Source: CAWGJC01 sp965276665
GTDB taxonomy: Bacteria > Pseudomonadota > Alphaproteobacteria > Acetobacterales > Acetobacteraceae
Length of the DNA: 64,000 bases
Assembly (NCBI GenBank): GCA_965276665.1
Contig: OZ255620.1
Coordinates: 4,092,001-4,156,000, forward strand
Reading direction: 5' to 3'
Shown: piece by piece, positions 57,712-64,000 of the stretch
Layout: every line of letters starts with the position of its first letter
Numbering within the stretch: the first letter of the stretch is position 1
The notes under the pieces: generated by a model
The model's database searches: none
Told to the model about the DNA's origin: nothing
Seen by the model: the letters and a program-made list of their open reading frames with translations, nothing else
Translations under genes and position numbers: made by a program

Positions 57712-58342
57712 GGCGGACGGCAAAGTCGCACGGCGGGGCCTCTGCCTCGTGCTCGCCGGCCCGTCCGGCGCCGGCAAGGGCGCGATCGGCCGCGCTCTGC
57801 TGGCGGCGGAGCCGGCGCTCGCGTTTTCGGTGAGCGCCACCACCCGCGCGCCGCGCGCCGGAGAGCGGGAGGGCGAGCATTATCACTTCCTCTCGCCTGC
57901 AGCGTTCGACGCGATGGCCGCATCCGGCGGTCTGCTCGAATGGGCGCGCGTGTTCGGCCATAGCTACGGCACGCCGCGCGCGCCGGTGGAGGCGGCGCTC
58001 GCCGCCGGGCGGGACCTGCTGTTCGACATCGACTGGCAGGGCTACCGGCAATTGCGCGCGGTGCTGCCGGAGGATGTGGTCGGCGTGTTCCTGCTGCCGC
58101 CCTCGATGTCGGCGCTGGCCGCCCGGCTGCGCGGGCGCGGCACGGATGCCGAGGCGGTGATCGCGCGGCGGCTCGAGGCGGCGCGCGACGAGATCGCGCA
58201 TTGGCCGGAATTCGACCATGCGGTGGTGAACACCGATCTGCCGGCCGCGATCGTGGCGGTGCGGGCGGTGCTGCACGCCGCGCGGCTGCGCACCGCGCGG
58301 CAGACCGGCCTCGCCGAATTCGTCGCCGGCCTGGCGGCGTGA
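57704..58342 (+). CDS. gmk: Guanylate kinase
   Basis: 212 residues. It phosphorylates GMP to GDP. P-loop Gly-Pro-Ser-Gly-Ala-Gly-Lys-Gly at 19-26, Ser-Val-Ser-Ala-Thr-Thr-Arg near 44, and Phe-Asp-Ile-Asp-Trp-Gln-Gly near 107. TTG 57704 overlaps the yicC stop; no ATG fits the N-terminus. Confidence 0.94.
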   Translation: MSEADGKVARRGLCLVLAGPSGAGKGAIGRALLAAEPALAFSVSATTRAPRAGEREGEHYHFLSPAAFDAMAASGGLLEWARVFGHSYGTPRAPVEAALAAGRDLLFDIDWQGYRQLRAVLPEDVVGVFLLPPSMSALAARLRGRGTDAEAVIARRLEAARDEIAHWPEFDHAVVNTDLPAAIVAVRAVLHAARLRTARQTGLAEFVAGLAA

Positions 58343-58354
58343 CCGGCGTCTGAC

Positions 58355-59026
58355 ATGGACTACGTCTTCCATTTCGGCGTGGTCTGGGAGGCGCGGGACG
58401 AGCTGCTCTGGGGCGCGCTGCTGACGCTCCGCCTCTCCGCGATCGCCATGGTGCTGAGCCTGATCATCGCCGTGTTCGGCGCGCTGGCGCGCGATGCGGG
58501 GCCGGCCTGGCTGCGCGGGCTGGTCGCCGCCTATGTCGAGCTGATCCGCAACACGCCCTTCCTCGTGCAGATCTTCATGATCTTCTTTGGCCTGCCGACG
58601 ATCGGGGTGCGGCTTGACGCCAACACCGCCGCATTGATCGCGATGGTGATGAACGGCAGCGCCTACACGATCGAGATCGTGCGCGCCGGCATTGATGCGG
58701 TGGGTCTGGGGCAGGTGGAGGCGGCCGGCGCGCTCGGCCTCGGGCGAATGCAGGCGTTCCGGCTGATCGTGCTGCCGCAGGCGCTGCGCACCGTGCTGGC
58801 GCCGCTCGGCAGCCAGTTCATCCTGGTGATGCTGAATTCGAGCGTGTGCTCGGTGATCTCCGCCGACGAGCTCACCGCCGCGGCGGAGGACATCCAGTCC
58901 CGCACCTTCCGCGCCTTTGAGGCCTTCATCGCCGCGACGGTGATCTATTTCGTGCTCTCGATGCTGTTCACCGGCCTGTTCGCCGCGGTGGACCGGTTCG
59001 CCTTCGCCCGGCCGGCGAGGCGCTGA
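58355..59026 (+). CDS. Polar amino acid ABC transporter permease (HisMQ type), first
   Basis: 223 residues, five membrane helices. Tyr-Val-Glu-Leu-Ile-Arg-Asn-Thr-Pro near 64 and the EAA loop Gln-Val-Glu-Ala-Ala-Gly-Ala-Leu-Gly-Leu near 121 are typical. It starts 12 bases after gmk and overlaps the next permease (TGATG). No ATPase gene in the cluster. Confidence 0.9.
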   Translation: MDYVFHFGVVWEARDELLWGALLTLRLSAIAMVLSLIIAVFGALARDAGPAWLRGLVAAYVELIRNTPFLVQIFMIFFGLPTIGVRLDANTAALIAMVMNGSAYTIEIVRAGIDAVGLGQVEAAGALGLGRMQAFRLIVLPQALRTVLAPLGSQFILVMLNSSVCSVISADELTAAAEDIQSRTFRAFEAFIAATVIYFVLSMLFTGLFAAVDRFAFARPARR

Positions 59027-59679
59027 TGCGCGCCCTCACCAGCTCGGATCTGCTGTTCGTGGTGATGGCGGCGCGCTGGACCATCCTGCTTTCCCTCGCG
59101 GCCTTCGGGGTCGGCGGGGTGATCGGCGCCGGCATCGCGCTGCTGCGCGTCGCCTCCGCGCGACTGCCCCGGGGGATCGCGATTGCTTATATCCGCGTCT
59201 TCCAGGGCACGCCGCTGCTGCTGCAGCTGTTTCTCGTGTTCTTCGGCGGCGATCTGCTCGGCATTTCGCTCGGCCCCTGGCTTTCGGCGATCCTCGGGCT
59301 CAGCCTGAATGCCGGCGCGTTCCTGGGCGAGATCTGGCGCGGTGCGCTGCAATCGGTGCCGGTCGGCCAGGCGGAGGCGGCGCGCGCGCTCGGCCTCAAG
59401 GCGCTGCCGCGCCTCACCCGCGTGGTGCTGCCGCAGGCGCTGCGCGTCGCCATCCCGCCGACCGTGGGCTTCCTCGTCAACCTGATCAAGAGCACCTCGC
59501 TGGCGGCGATCATCGGCTTCGTGGAGCTCACCCGGGCCGGGCAGATGCTCAACAACACCACCTTCCACCCGTTCGCGATCTTCGCGACGGTGGCGGCGGT
59601 GTATTTCGCGCTGTGCTGGCCGCTCTCGCTGGCCGCACGCGGACTGGAGCGGCGGCTGGCCTTCGCCTATCGTCGGTGA
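59026..59679 (+). CDS. Polar amino acid ABC transporter permease, second
   Basis: 217 residues, five helices. Phe-Gln-Gly-Thr-Pro-Leu-Leu-Leu near 60 and EAA loop Gly-Gln-Ala-Glu-Ala-Ala-Arg-Ala-Leu-Gly near 114. Its ATG shares an A with the upstream TGA. Confidence 0.9.
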   Translation: MRALTSSDLLFVVMAARWTILLSLAAFGVGGVIGAGIALLRVASARLPRGIAIAYIRVFQGTPLLLQLFLVFFGGDLLGISLGPWLSAILGLSLNAGAFLGEIWRGALQSVPVGQAEAARALGLKALPRLTRVVLPQALRVAIPPTVGFLVNLIKSTSLAAIIGFVELTRAGQMLNNTTFHPFAIFATVAAVYFALCWPLSLAARGLERRLAFAYRR

Positions 59680-59727
59680 TGCGACCGCAATGAATTGGTC
59701 GTGCCAGGTTCCTTGGGAGGAAAGAGG

Positions 59728-60516
59728 ATGCGTTTGATGAAATTCGCGGCGGCGGCGCTGCTGTGCCTGCCGCTGCTCGCGCTGCGGCCGGCGGCCGCGC
59801 AGACGGTGGACGAGATCGTCAGCCGCGGCACCATCAATATCGGCGTGCTGGTCGACCTGCCACCCTATGGCGAGCTCGACTCCCAGCAGAAGCCGGCCGG
59901 CTACGACATCGACGTCGCCAATCTGCTCGGCAAGTATCTCGGCGTGAAGGTCAATCTGGTGACGCTCACCAGCCCGAACCGCATTCCCTTCCTGATCACC
60001 AATAAGGTCGATCTGATCGTCGCGACCTTCGGCATCACGCCGGAGCGCGCCAAGACGGTGCTGTTCTCGATCCCGTACAGCGCGATCGAGAACGTGGTGT
60101 TCGCGGCGAAGGGCAAGAAGATCACCTCGATCGAGGATCTGAAGGGGCTGCGCGTCGGCGTGCCGCGCGGCACGGTGCAGGACGTGATCCTGTCCTCGAC
60201 GCTCGGCTCCTCGGTGAAGATGGCGCGGTTCGATGACGATCCGAGCACGTATCAGGCGCTGCTGACCGGGCAGGTCGATGCGATCGCCGAGACCGGGCTC
60301 ACCGGCGACAATTTCTTCGCCGCCAATCCGGGCGCCGGGATCGAACGGAAATTCGTTCTGCTCCAGCAGCCGAACGGAATCACCATGCGCAAGGACCAAT
60401 GGAATTTGCGCCAGTGGGTCGACACCTTCGTCTACTTCACCAAGAACAACGGCGAGCTGAATGCCCTCTACGAGAAGTGGTTCCACCAGCCGCTGCCCAA
60501 CCTGCCGACTTTTTGA
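59728..60516 (+). CDS. Amino-acid ABC transporter substrate-binding protein
   Basis: 262 residues. Signal peptide (Leu-Met-Lys-Phe-Ala-Ala-Ala-Ala... Ala-Ala-Ala-Gln near 25), then SBP_bac_3 fold: Gly-Thr-Ile-Asn-Ile-Gly-Val near 34, Gly-Tyr-Asp-Ile-Asp-Val-Ala near 58, Gly-Ile-Thr-Pro-Glu-Arg near 102. Ribosome-binding site GGGAGG. Captures an amino acid for the two permeases. Confidence 0.92.
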   Translation: MRLMKFAAAALLCLPLLALRPAAAQTVDEIVSRGTINIGVLVDLPPYGELDSQQKPAGYDIDVANLLGKYLGVKVNLVTLTSPNRIPFLITNKVDLIVATFGITPERAKTVLFSIPYSAIENVVFAAKGKKITSIEDLKGLRVGVPRGTVQDVILSSTLGSSVKMARFDDDPSTYQALLTGQVDAIAETGLTGDNFFAANPGAGIERKFVLLQQPNGITMRKDQWNLRQWVDTFVYFTKNNGELNALYEKWFHQPLPNLPTF

Positions 60517-60597
60517 CACGCGTTCGCCTGCCGGCCGGGATAGCGTTCATCCGGCCGGCGGGTATGGCACTTTCCGTATGAGCGAAGGAGAATTCGC

Positions 60598-61209
60598 ATG
60601 GCCGACGCCCTCACCAGGCCCGGGGCGGTCCGCGCCCATTACGGCGAGCCGAGCCCGCGCGCGAAAGCGAAGCAGCTCGCGCGGCTCGACCGCCACGCTC
60701 GCGCCTTCATCGCGCTCTCGCCCTTCCTGGTGATCGCCTCCTCGGATGCCGATGGCCGTGGGGACGCCACGCCCCGCGGCGATGCGCCCGGCTTCGTCGC
60801 GGTGCTGGACGACACCACGCTGCTCATTCCGGACCGCCCGGGCAACCGGCGCGCGGACACCATGGTGAACATTGCGGAAAACCCGCAGATCGGCCTGCTC
60901 TTCATGGTGCCGGGGATCAACGAGACGCTGCGCGTCAACGGCCGAGCCCGCATGATCGTCGACGCGGACACGCTCAAGCCGCTTGCCGCAGGCGGGAAGG
61001 TGCCGGATGCCGGCCTCGTGCTGGAGGTCGGCGAGGTCTACTTCCATTGCGGCAAGGCGCTGATCCGGTCGAAGCTCTGGAACCCCGAGGGGATGGCGCG
61101 GCCCGAATTCCCGACGCTCGGGCGGATCCTCGCCGATCAGATCGCCGGCACCGATGCCGCGGAATCCGAGCGCTCCATCGAGGAGAGTTATCGCACGCGG
61201 CTCTACTGA
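60598..61209 (+). CDS. PPOX-class FMN-binding pyridoxamine-phosphate-oxidase-like protein (MSMEG_1061 type)
   Basis: 203 residues. Split-barrel flavoprotein with Asp-Arg-Pro-Gly-Asn-Arg-Arg-Ala-Asp near 80, Gly-Asn-Arg type FMN contacts, Asn-Pro-Gln-Ile-Gly near 97, Leu-Arg-Val-Asn-Gly-Arg-Ala near 114. Substrate unknown. ATG 60598 follows AGGAG. Confidence 0.88.
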   Translation: MADALTRPGAVRAHYGEPSPRAKAKQLARLDRHARAFIALSPFLVIASSDADGRGDATPRGDAPGFVAVLDDTTLLIPDRPGNRRADTMVNIAENPQIGLLFMVPGINETLRVNGRARMIVDADTLKPLAAGGKVPDAGLVLEVGEVYFHCGKALIRSKLWNPEGMARPEFPTLGRILADQIAGTDAAESERSIEESYRTRLY

Positions 61210-61246
61210 GTCCGGGTTGGGTCCAGGCGCGTTCGCACTCTCGAAG

Positions 61247-61273
61247 GGCGGCCCGGAGATTTCCCGGGCCGCC
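61247..61273 (+). terminator. 10-bp hairpin terminator after the PPOX gene
   Basis: GGCGGCCCGG (61247-61256) pairs with CCGGGCCGCC (61264-61273), loop 7 bases. The T-run is weak. Confidence 0.55.
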
Positions 61274-61280
61274 GATCTTA

Positions 61281-61422
61281 GAGCCTGTTTGGAACAATGG
61301 TCTGGTGAGTCGACCGGCGCGATTTTCCGAGCCTCGGCGCGGAGCGGCCTTGCTTGCCGCGAGCCTCGGCGCACAGGGAAAGCGCGTCAGACGGCCGCCA
61401 GAGCGCGTTTCCGAACAGGCTC
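61281..61422. mobile_element. MITE-like element, 142 bp, with TTA target duplication
   Basis: GAGCCTGTTTGGAA (61281-61294) and its inverted partner (61409-61422, 13 of 14 matching) end a 142-base element flanked on both sides by TTA (61278-61280, 61423-61425). A three-base TNA duplication is typical of the IS5 family's IS1031 group, first described in acetic acid bacteria. No coding sequence: a non-autonomous derivative is inferred. Confidence 0.6.
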
Positions 61423-61423
61423 T

Positions 61424-61445
61424 TATGAGGCGTCTATGAGGCGTC
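61424..61445. repeat. 11-bp perfect tandem duplication at the degP stop
   Basis: TATGAGGCGTC at 61424-61434 and 61435-61445; the degP stop TGA (61444-61446 on the minus strand) overlaps the second unit. It adjoins the MITE. Confidence 0.85.
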
Positions 61446-63036
61446 AGCCCTTGCGCGGCTGCTGCGTGTCGCCGTTATCCGCGGCGAGCGGCAGCGGGAT
61501 CCAGCGCAGCCCGTCCTGACCCTGCACCAGCATCAGCACCGAGCGGCGGTTCTGCTTGCGCACCCGATCCACCCGGTCCTGCACGTCGGACGGGTTGGTC
61601 ACCGCCTCCTGCTGCACCTCGACGATGACGTCCCCGGCGCGCAGCCCGCGATCCGCGGCGGCGCTGTTCGGCGCGACCTTGGTGATGACCACGCCCTTCT
61701 GATCCGCGCCGATCTGGAACTTGCCGCGCAGATCGTCGGTGAGCGGGGAGAGGCCGAGGCCGAGGCCCGAGATCTCCGCCGGCTGCGGCGCCGCCGGCTT
61801 GGCCGGCACCACCGCCTTGGCCTGCTGCGCCTGATCGTCCGGCAGCTCGGCGACGCTCACCTGCAGATCCTGCTCCTTGCCGTCGCGCCAGAGCGCCACC
61901 GGCACGCTCTGGCCGATCGGCGTTTCGGCGACGATGCGCGGCAGCACGTGCCAACTCGTCACGTCCTCGTTGTTGAATTTCAGGATCACGTCGCCGTTGC
62001 GGATCTTCGCCTTGCCGGCCGGCCCGTCATCGCTCACGCCGGCGACCATCGCGCCCCTGTCGTCATGCAGCCCGAGGCTTTCGGCGATCTCGGGCGTCAC
62101 CTCCTGGATGCGCACGCCGAGCCAGCCACGCCGCGCGCGCCCGAATTGGCGGAGCTGCGCGATGACGTTCTTCGCCTCGTTGGCCGGGATCGAGAAGCCG
62201 ATGCCGATCGAGCCGCCCGACGGCGAATAGATGGCCGTGTTGATGCCGATCACGTTGCCGTCCATGTCGAACAGCGGACCGCCGGAATTGCCGCGGTTGA
62301 TCGCGGCGTCGGTCTGGATGAAATCGTCGTACGGACCCTGGTGGATGTCGCGGCCGCGGGCCGAGACGATGCCCGCTGTGACCGACCCGCCGAGCCCGAA
62401 CGGATTGCCGATCGCCACCACCCAGTTGCCGACACGCGCGCTGTCGCTATCGCCGAATGAGACGGCAGGGAGCGGGGTCGGCGATTCCACTTTCAGGAGC
62501 GCGAGGTCGCTGCGCTCGTCCTTGCCGACAAGCTTCGCCTTCAGCGAGGTGTTGTCCTGCAGCGTGACGGTGATCTCGTCCGCATCCTCGATCACGTGGT
62601 TGTTGGTGACAATGTAGCCGGACGGGTCGACGATGAAGCCCGAGCCGAGGCTTTGCATCCGCCGCACCGGCGCCTGGTCGTCGCCCTGGCTCTGCTGATC
62701 CTGGCCCGGTCCGCCCTGGCCGCCACCACCACCACCACCACCCTGGCCCTGGCCGCCGCCATTCGGCCGGTTGCGGTTCATGAAATCGTGGAAGAACTGC
62801 TCGAACGGCGAGCCGGGTGGGAACATCGGCAGGTCCGGGCCGGCGCCGGAATTGCCGGTCGCCTGTACGTTCTGGGTCGACGAGATGTTCACCACCGCTG
62901 GCAGCAGGCGGGCGGCAAGGTCGGCAAACCCGTCGGGCGCCGGGCGGGCGATCGCCGGCATCGGCGCCAGCACGGGAAGGGCCGGCACGGCGAGGGCCCC
63001 GCAAAGCAGGGCCGCGCGGAACAGCGAGAAGCGCAT
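61444..63036 (-). CDS. degP: Periplasmic serine endoprotease DegP/HtrA (Do family)
   Basis: 530 residues. Signal peptide (to about Ala-Ile-Ala-Arg near 31), a Gly/Gln-rich insertion (94-115), trypsin-like domain with His147 (Asn-Asn-His-Val-Ile-Glu), Asp177 (Arg-Ser-Asp-Leu-Ala), Ser251 (Gly-Asn-Ser-Gly-Gly-Pro), and two PDZ domains (about 300-400 and 430-520). It degrades or refolds misfolded envelope proteins. Confidence 0.95.
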   Translation of the reverse strand: MRFSLFRAALLCGALAVPALPVLAPMPAIARPAPDGFADLAARLLPAVVNISSTQNVQATGNSGAGPDLPMFPPGSPFEQFFHDFMNRNRPNGGGQGQGGGGGGGGQGGPGQDQQSQGDDQAPVRRMQSLGSGFIVDPSGYIVTNNHVIEDADEITVTLQDNTSLKAKLVGKDERSDLALLKVESPTPLPAVSFGDSDSARVGNWVVAIGNPFGLGGSVTAGIVSARGRDIHQGPYDDFIQTDAAINRGNSGGPLFDMDGNVIGINTAIYSPSGGSIGIGFSIPANEAKNVIAQLRQFGRARRGWLGVRIQEVTPEIAESLGLHDDRGAMVAGVSDDGPAGKAKIRNGDVILKFNNEDVTSWHVLPRIVAETPIGQSVPVALWRDGKEQDLQVSVAELPDDQAQQAKAVVPAKPAAPQPAEISGLGLGLSPLTDDLRGKFQIGADQKGVVITKVAPNSAAADRGLRAGDVIVEVQQEAVTNPSDVQDRVDRVRKQNRRSVLMLVQGQDGLRWIPLPLAADNGDTQQPRKG

Positions 63037-63138
63037 GGTGGGATCCCTTCGGTTGGCTGGATACTGAGTGTCCGGACCGCCAGGAGCAAGCGCCCAGTGC
63101 GACGCGGAACGATCCGGCCGTCACCCGGTGCCAAACGG

Positions 63139-63269
63139 CTTGCCAACCCTGGCGGAGCTTGCCAACCCTGGTGGACCGCGATAGAGAACCGCCCGCGCCG
63201 GCACCCAGGAAGCCGGCGTTTGCTGTTGAAGCCCGCCCGGCACTCAGGGGAGCCGGCGTTGCTGTTGGA
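63139..63269. repeat. Two tandem duplications upstream of rplY (19-bp and about 39-bp period)
   Basis: CTTGCCAACCCTGG(C/T)GGA(G/C) occurs at 63139-63157 and 63158-63176. A longer imperfect unit (CCGGCAC-CAGG-AGCCGGCGTT-GCTGTTG) occurs at 63198-63229 and 63237-63269. They lie in the degP-rplY divergent promoter region. Confidence 0.8.
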
Positions 63270-63280
63270 GTGAAGGTGGG

Positions 63281-63943
63281 ATGGCGAGTTTCGTCACGAT
63301 CGAGGCGGAGAAGCGCGACCGGGCCGGCAAGGGCGGCGCCCGCGCCACGCGTCGGGCCGGCAAGGTCCCCGCCGTGGTCTATGGCGCCCGGCAGGAGCCG
63401 GCTCTGATCGCCCTCGATCCGCGCCAGGTGCTCCGCGAGCTGCACCGTGCCGGCTGGCGCTCGCGTCTCTACGAGATCAGCGTCGGCGGCAAGGCCGAGC
63501 GGGCGCTGATCCGCGACGTGCAGTTCCATCCCGTCACCGATGCGCCGGAGCATGTCGATTTCCAGCGCCTCGCCGCCGGCGAGCAGATCCATGTCGCGGT
63601 CGCGGTGGTGTTCCTCAACGATCTCACCTCGCCCGGCCTGAAGCGCGGCGGCGTGCTCAACGTCGTCCGCCACACGGTCGAGGTATATTGCGATCCGGAC
63701 AACATCCCCGAGCGCTTCGAGGCGGATCTCGGCGCGCTCGACATCAACGACAATGTCCGCTGGTCGAACCTGATCGGCACCGAGAACACCCGGCCGACCA
63801 TCGGCGAGCGTGACTTCGTGATCGCGACCGTCGCGCCGCCCACCAAGATGCAGGCCGATCCGGTCGCCGAGGCGGCCGCCGCGGCGACCGCGACGCCTGC
63901 CGTGCCTGCCGCAGCCCGACCCGCGGCGCCGAAGAAGGGCTGA
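63281..63943 (+). CDS. rplY: 50S ribosomal protein L25/general stress protein Ctc, long form
   Basis: 220 residues. L25 N-domain with Ala-Thr-Arg-Arg-Ala-Gly-Lys-Val-Pro-Ala-Val-Val-Tyr-Gly near 24 and His-Val-Asp-Phe-Gln-Arg near 92; Ctc C-terminal beta domain; Ala/Pro tail. It binds 5S rRNA. ATG 63281 follows GAAGG. Confidence 0.95.
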   Translation: MASFVTIEAEKRDRAGKGGARATRRAGKVPAVVYGARQEPALIALDPRQVLRELHRAGWRSRLYEISVGGKAERALIRDVQFHPVTDAPEHVDFQRLAAGEQIHVAVAVVFLNDLTSPGLKRGGVLNVVRHTVEVYCDPDNIPERFEADLGALDINDNVRWSNLIGTENTRPTIGERDFVIATVAPPTKMQADPVAEAAAAATATPAVPAAARPAAPKKG

Positions 63944-64000
63944 CCGCCGGGCGCGCGTCCCGCGCCGTGCTGTCCCGATCCATGCGATTGTGGGTCGGGC

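Overview
The window is a GC-rich chromosomal segment of an alphaproteobacterium, most likely an acetic-acid-bacterium relative (Acetobacteraceae, Rhodospirillales). The reasons are high GC with long spurious open frames on the opposite strand, an alphaproteobacterial-type serC with a serC-leader-like RNA, a TIGR02302 low-complexity protein, an entericidin, a DUF1127 protein, a split siroheme synthase, and GC-rich REP-like palindromes. This placement is inference. No rRNA, tRNA, CRISPR array, complete insertion sequence or prophage was seen.

Layout. 0-4.4 kb: the end of a molybdenum hydroxylase large subunit, a frameshifted esterase remnant, a lipoprotein, and the serine pair serC-serA behind a leader RNA. 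4.4-15.4 kb is accessory in character: a cupin, DUF1488, a solitary groEL without groES behind a MITE-like palindrome, several very small hydrophilic proteins (one DUF2934), two polytopic membrane-protein families around an RpiR regulator with a clear operator-like palindrome, a GH16 glucanase with a Thr-Pro linker and no signal peptide, a broken TIR-like/nucleotide-binding-fold gene and small XRE and zinc-ribbon genes. 15.4-23.4 kb: a CoA transferase, gmhA, an Lrp regulator, and a tightly coupled sulfate-assimilation operon (precorrin-2 dehydrogenase, cobA, cysJ, cysH, cysI) that makes siroheme and both reductases together. 23.5-32.5 kb: a REP-like pair, an RhlE-type helicase with a DEGD box, an entericidin, TIGR02302-lysA, a periplasmic cupin and a glycogen-debranching-type glucosidase.

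32.6-39.3 kb: dodecin and a minimal zincin on the plus strand face a uracil-DNA glycosylase-thpR-tesA operon. An ABC ATPase/permease pair of the lipoprotein-export type (its tesA neighbour is a common partner) and a Bax-inhibitor-1 protein follow. 39.4-44.3 kb: aroQ-accB-accC-HAD-PBP1 form one minus-strand operon for shikimate, fatty-acid and cell-wall synthesis. 44.4-55 kb: small genes, a hydroxyacid dehydrogenase, YqgE, a peroxiredoxin, a LysR regulator opposite a DUF1127 gene, tag, a candidate sRNA, trmJ, DUF305, cysS, a tiny His-rich exported peptide, purB and a TerC protein. 54.5-64 kb: radC-map, an ECF sigma factor, yicC-gmk, an amino-acid ABC transporter lacking its ATPase, a PPOX flavoprotein, a second MITE, degP and rplY.

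The most noteworthy items are: a candidate minus-strand small RNA at 49.0-49.2 kb with a CCUCCC loop (anti-Shine-Dalgarno, like CcsR/cuckoo RNAs, which are tied to DUF1127 proteins), a strong terminator and an upstream palindrome; a 44-residue His-rich exported peptide; two MITE-like elements; a series of short perfect or near-perfect tandem duplications sitting at gene ends (one of which seems to have pulled apart an overlapping ATPase/permease pair); a probable CTG start for radC coupled to map; and a hairpin over the cysS start codon. Functional statements rest on protein-family recognition by eye; no database search was run.
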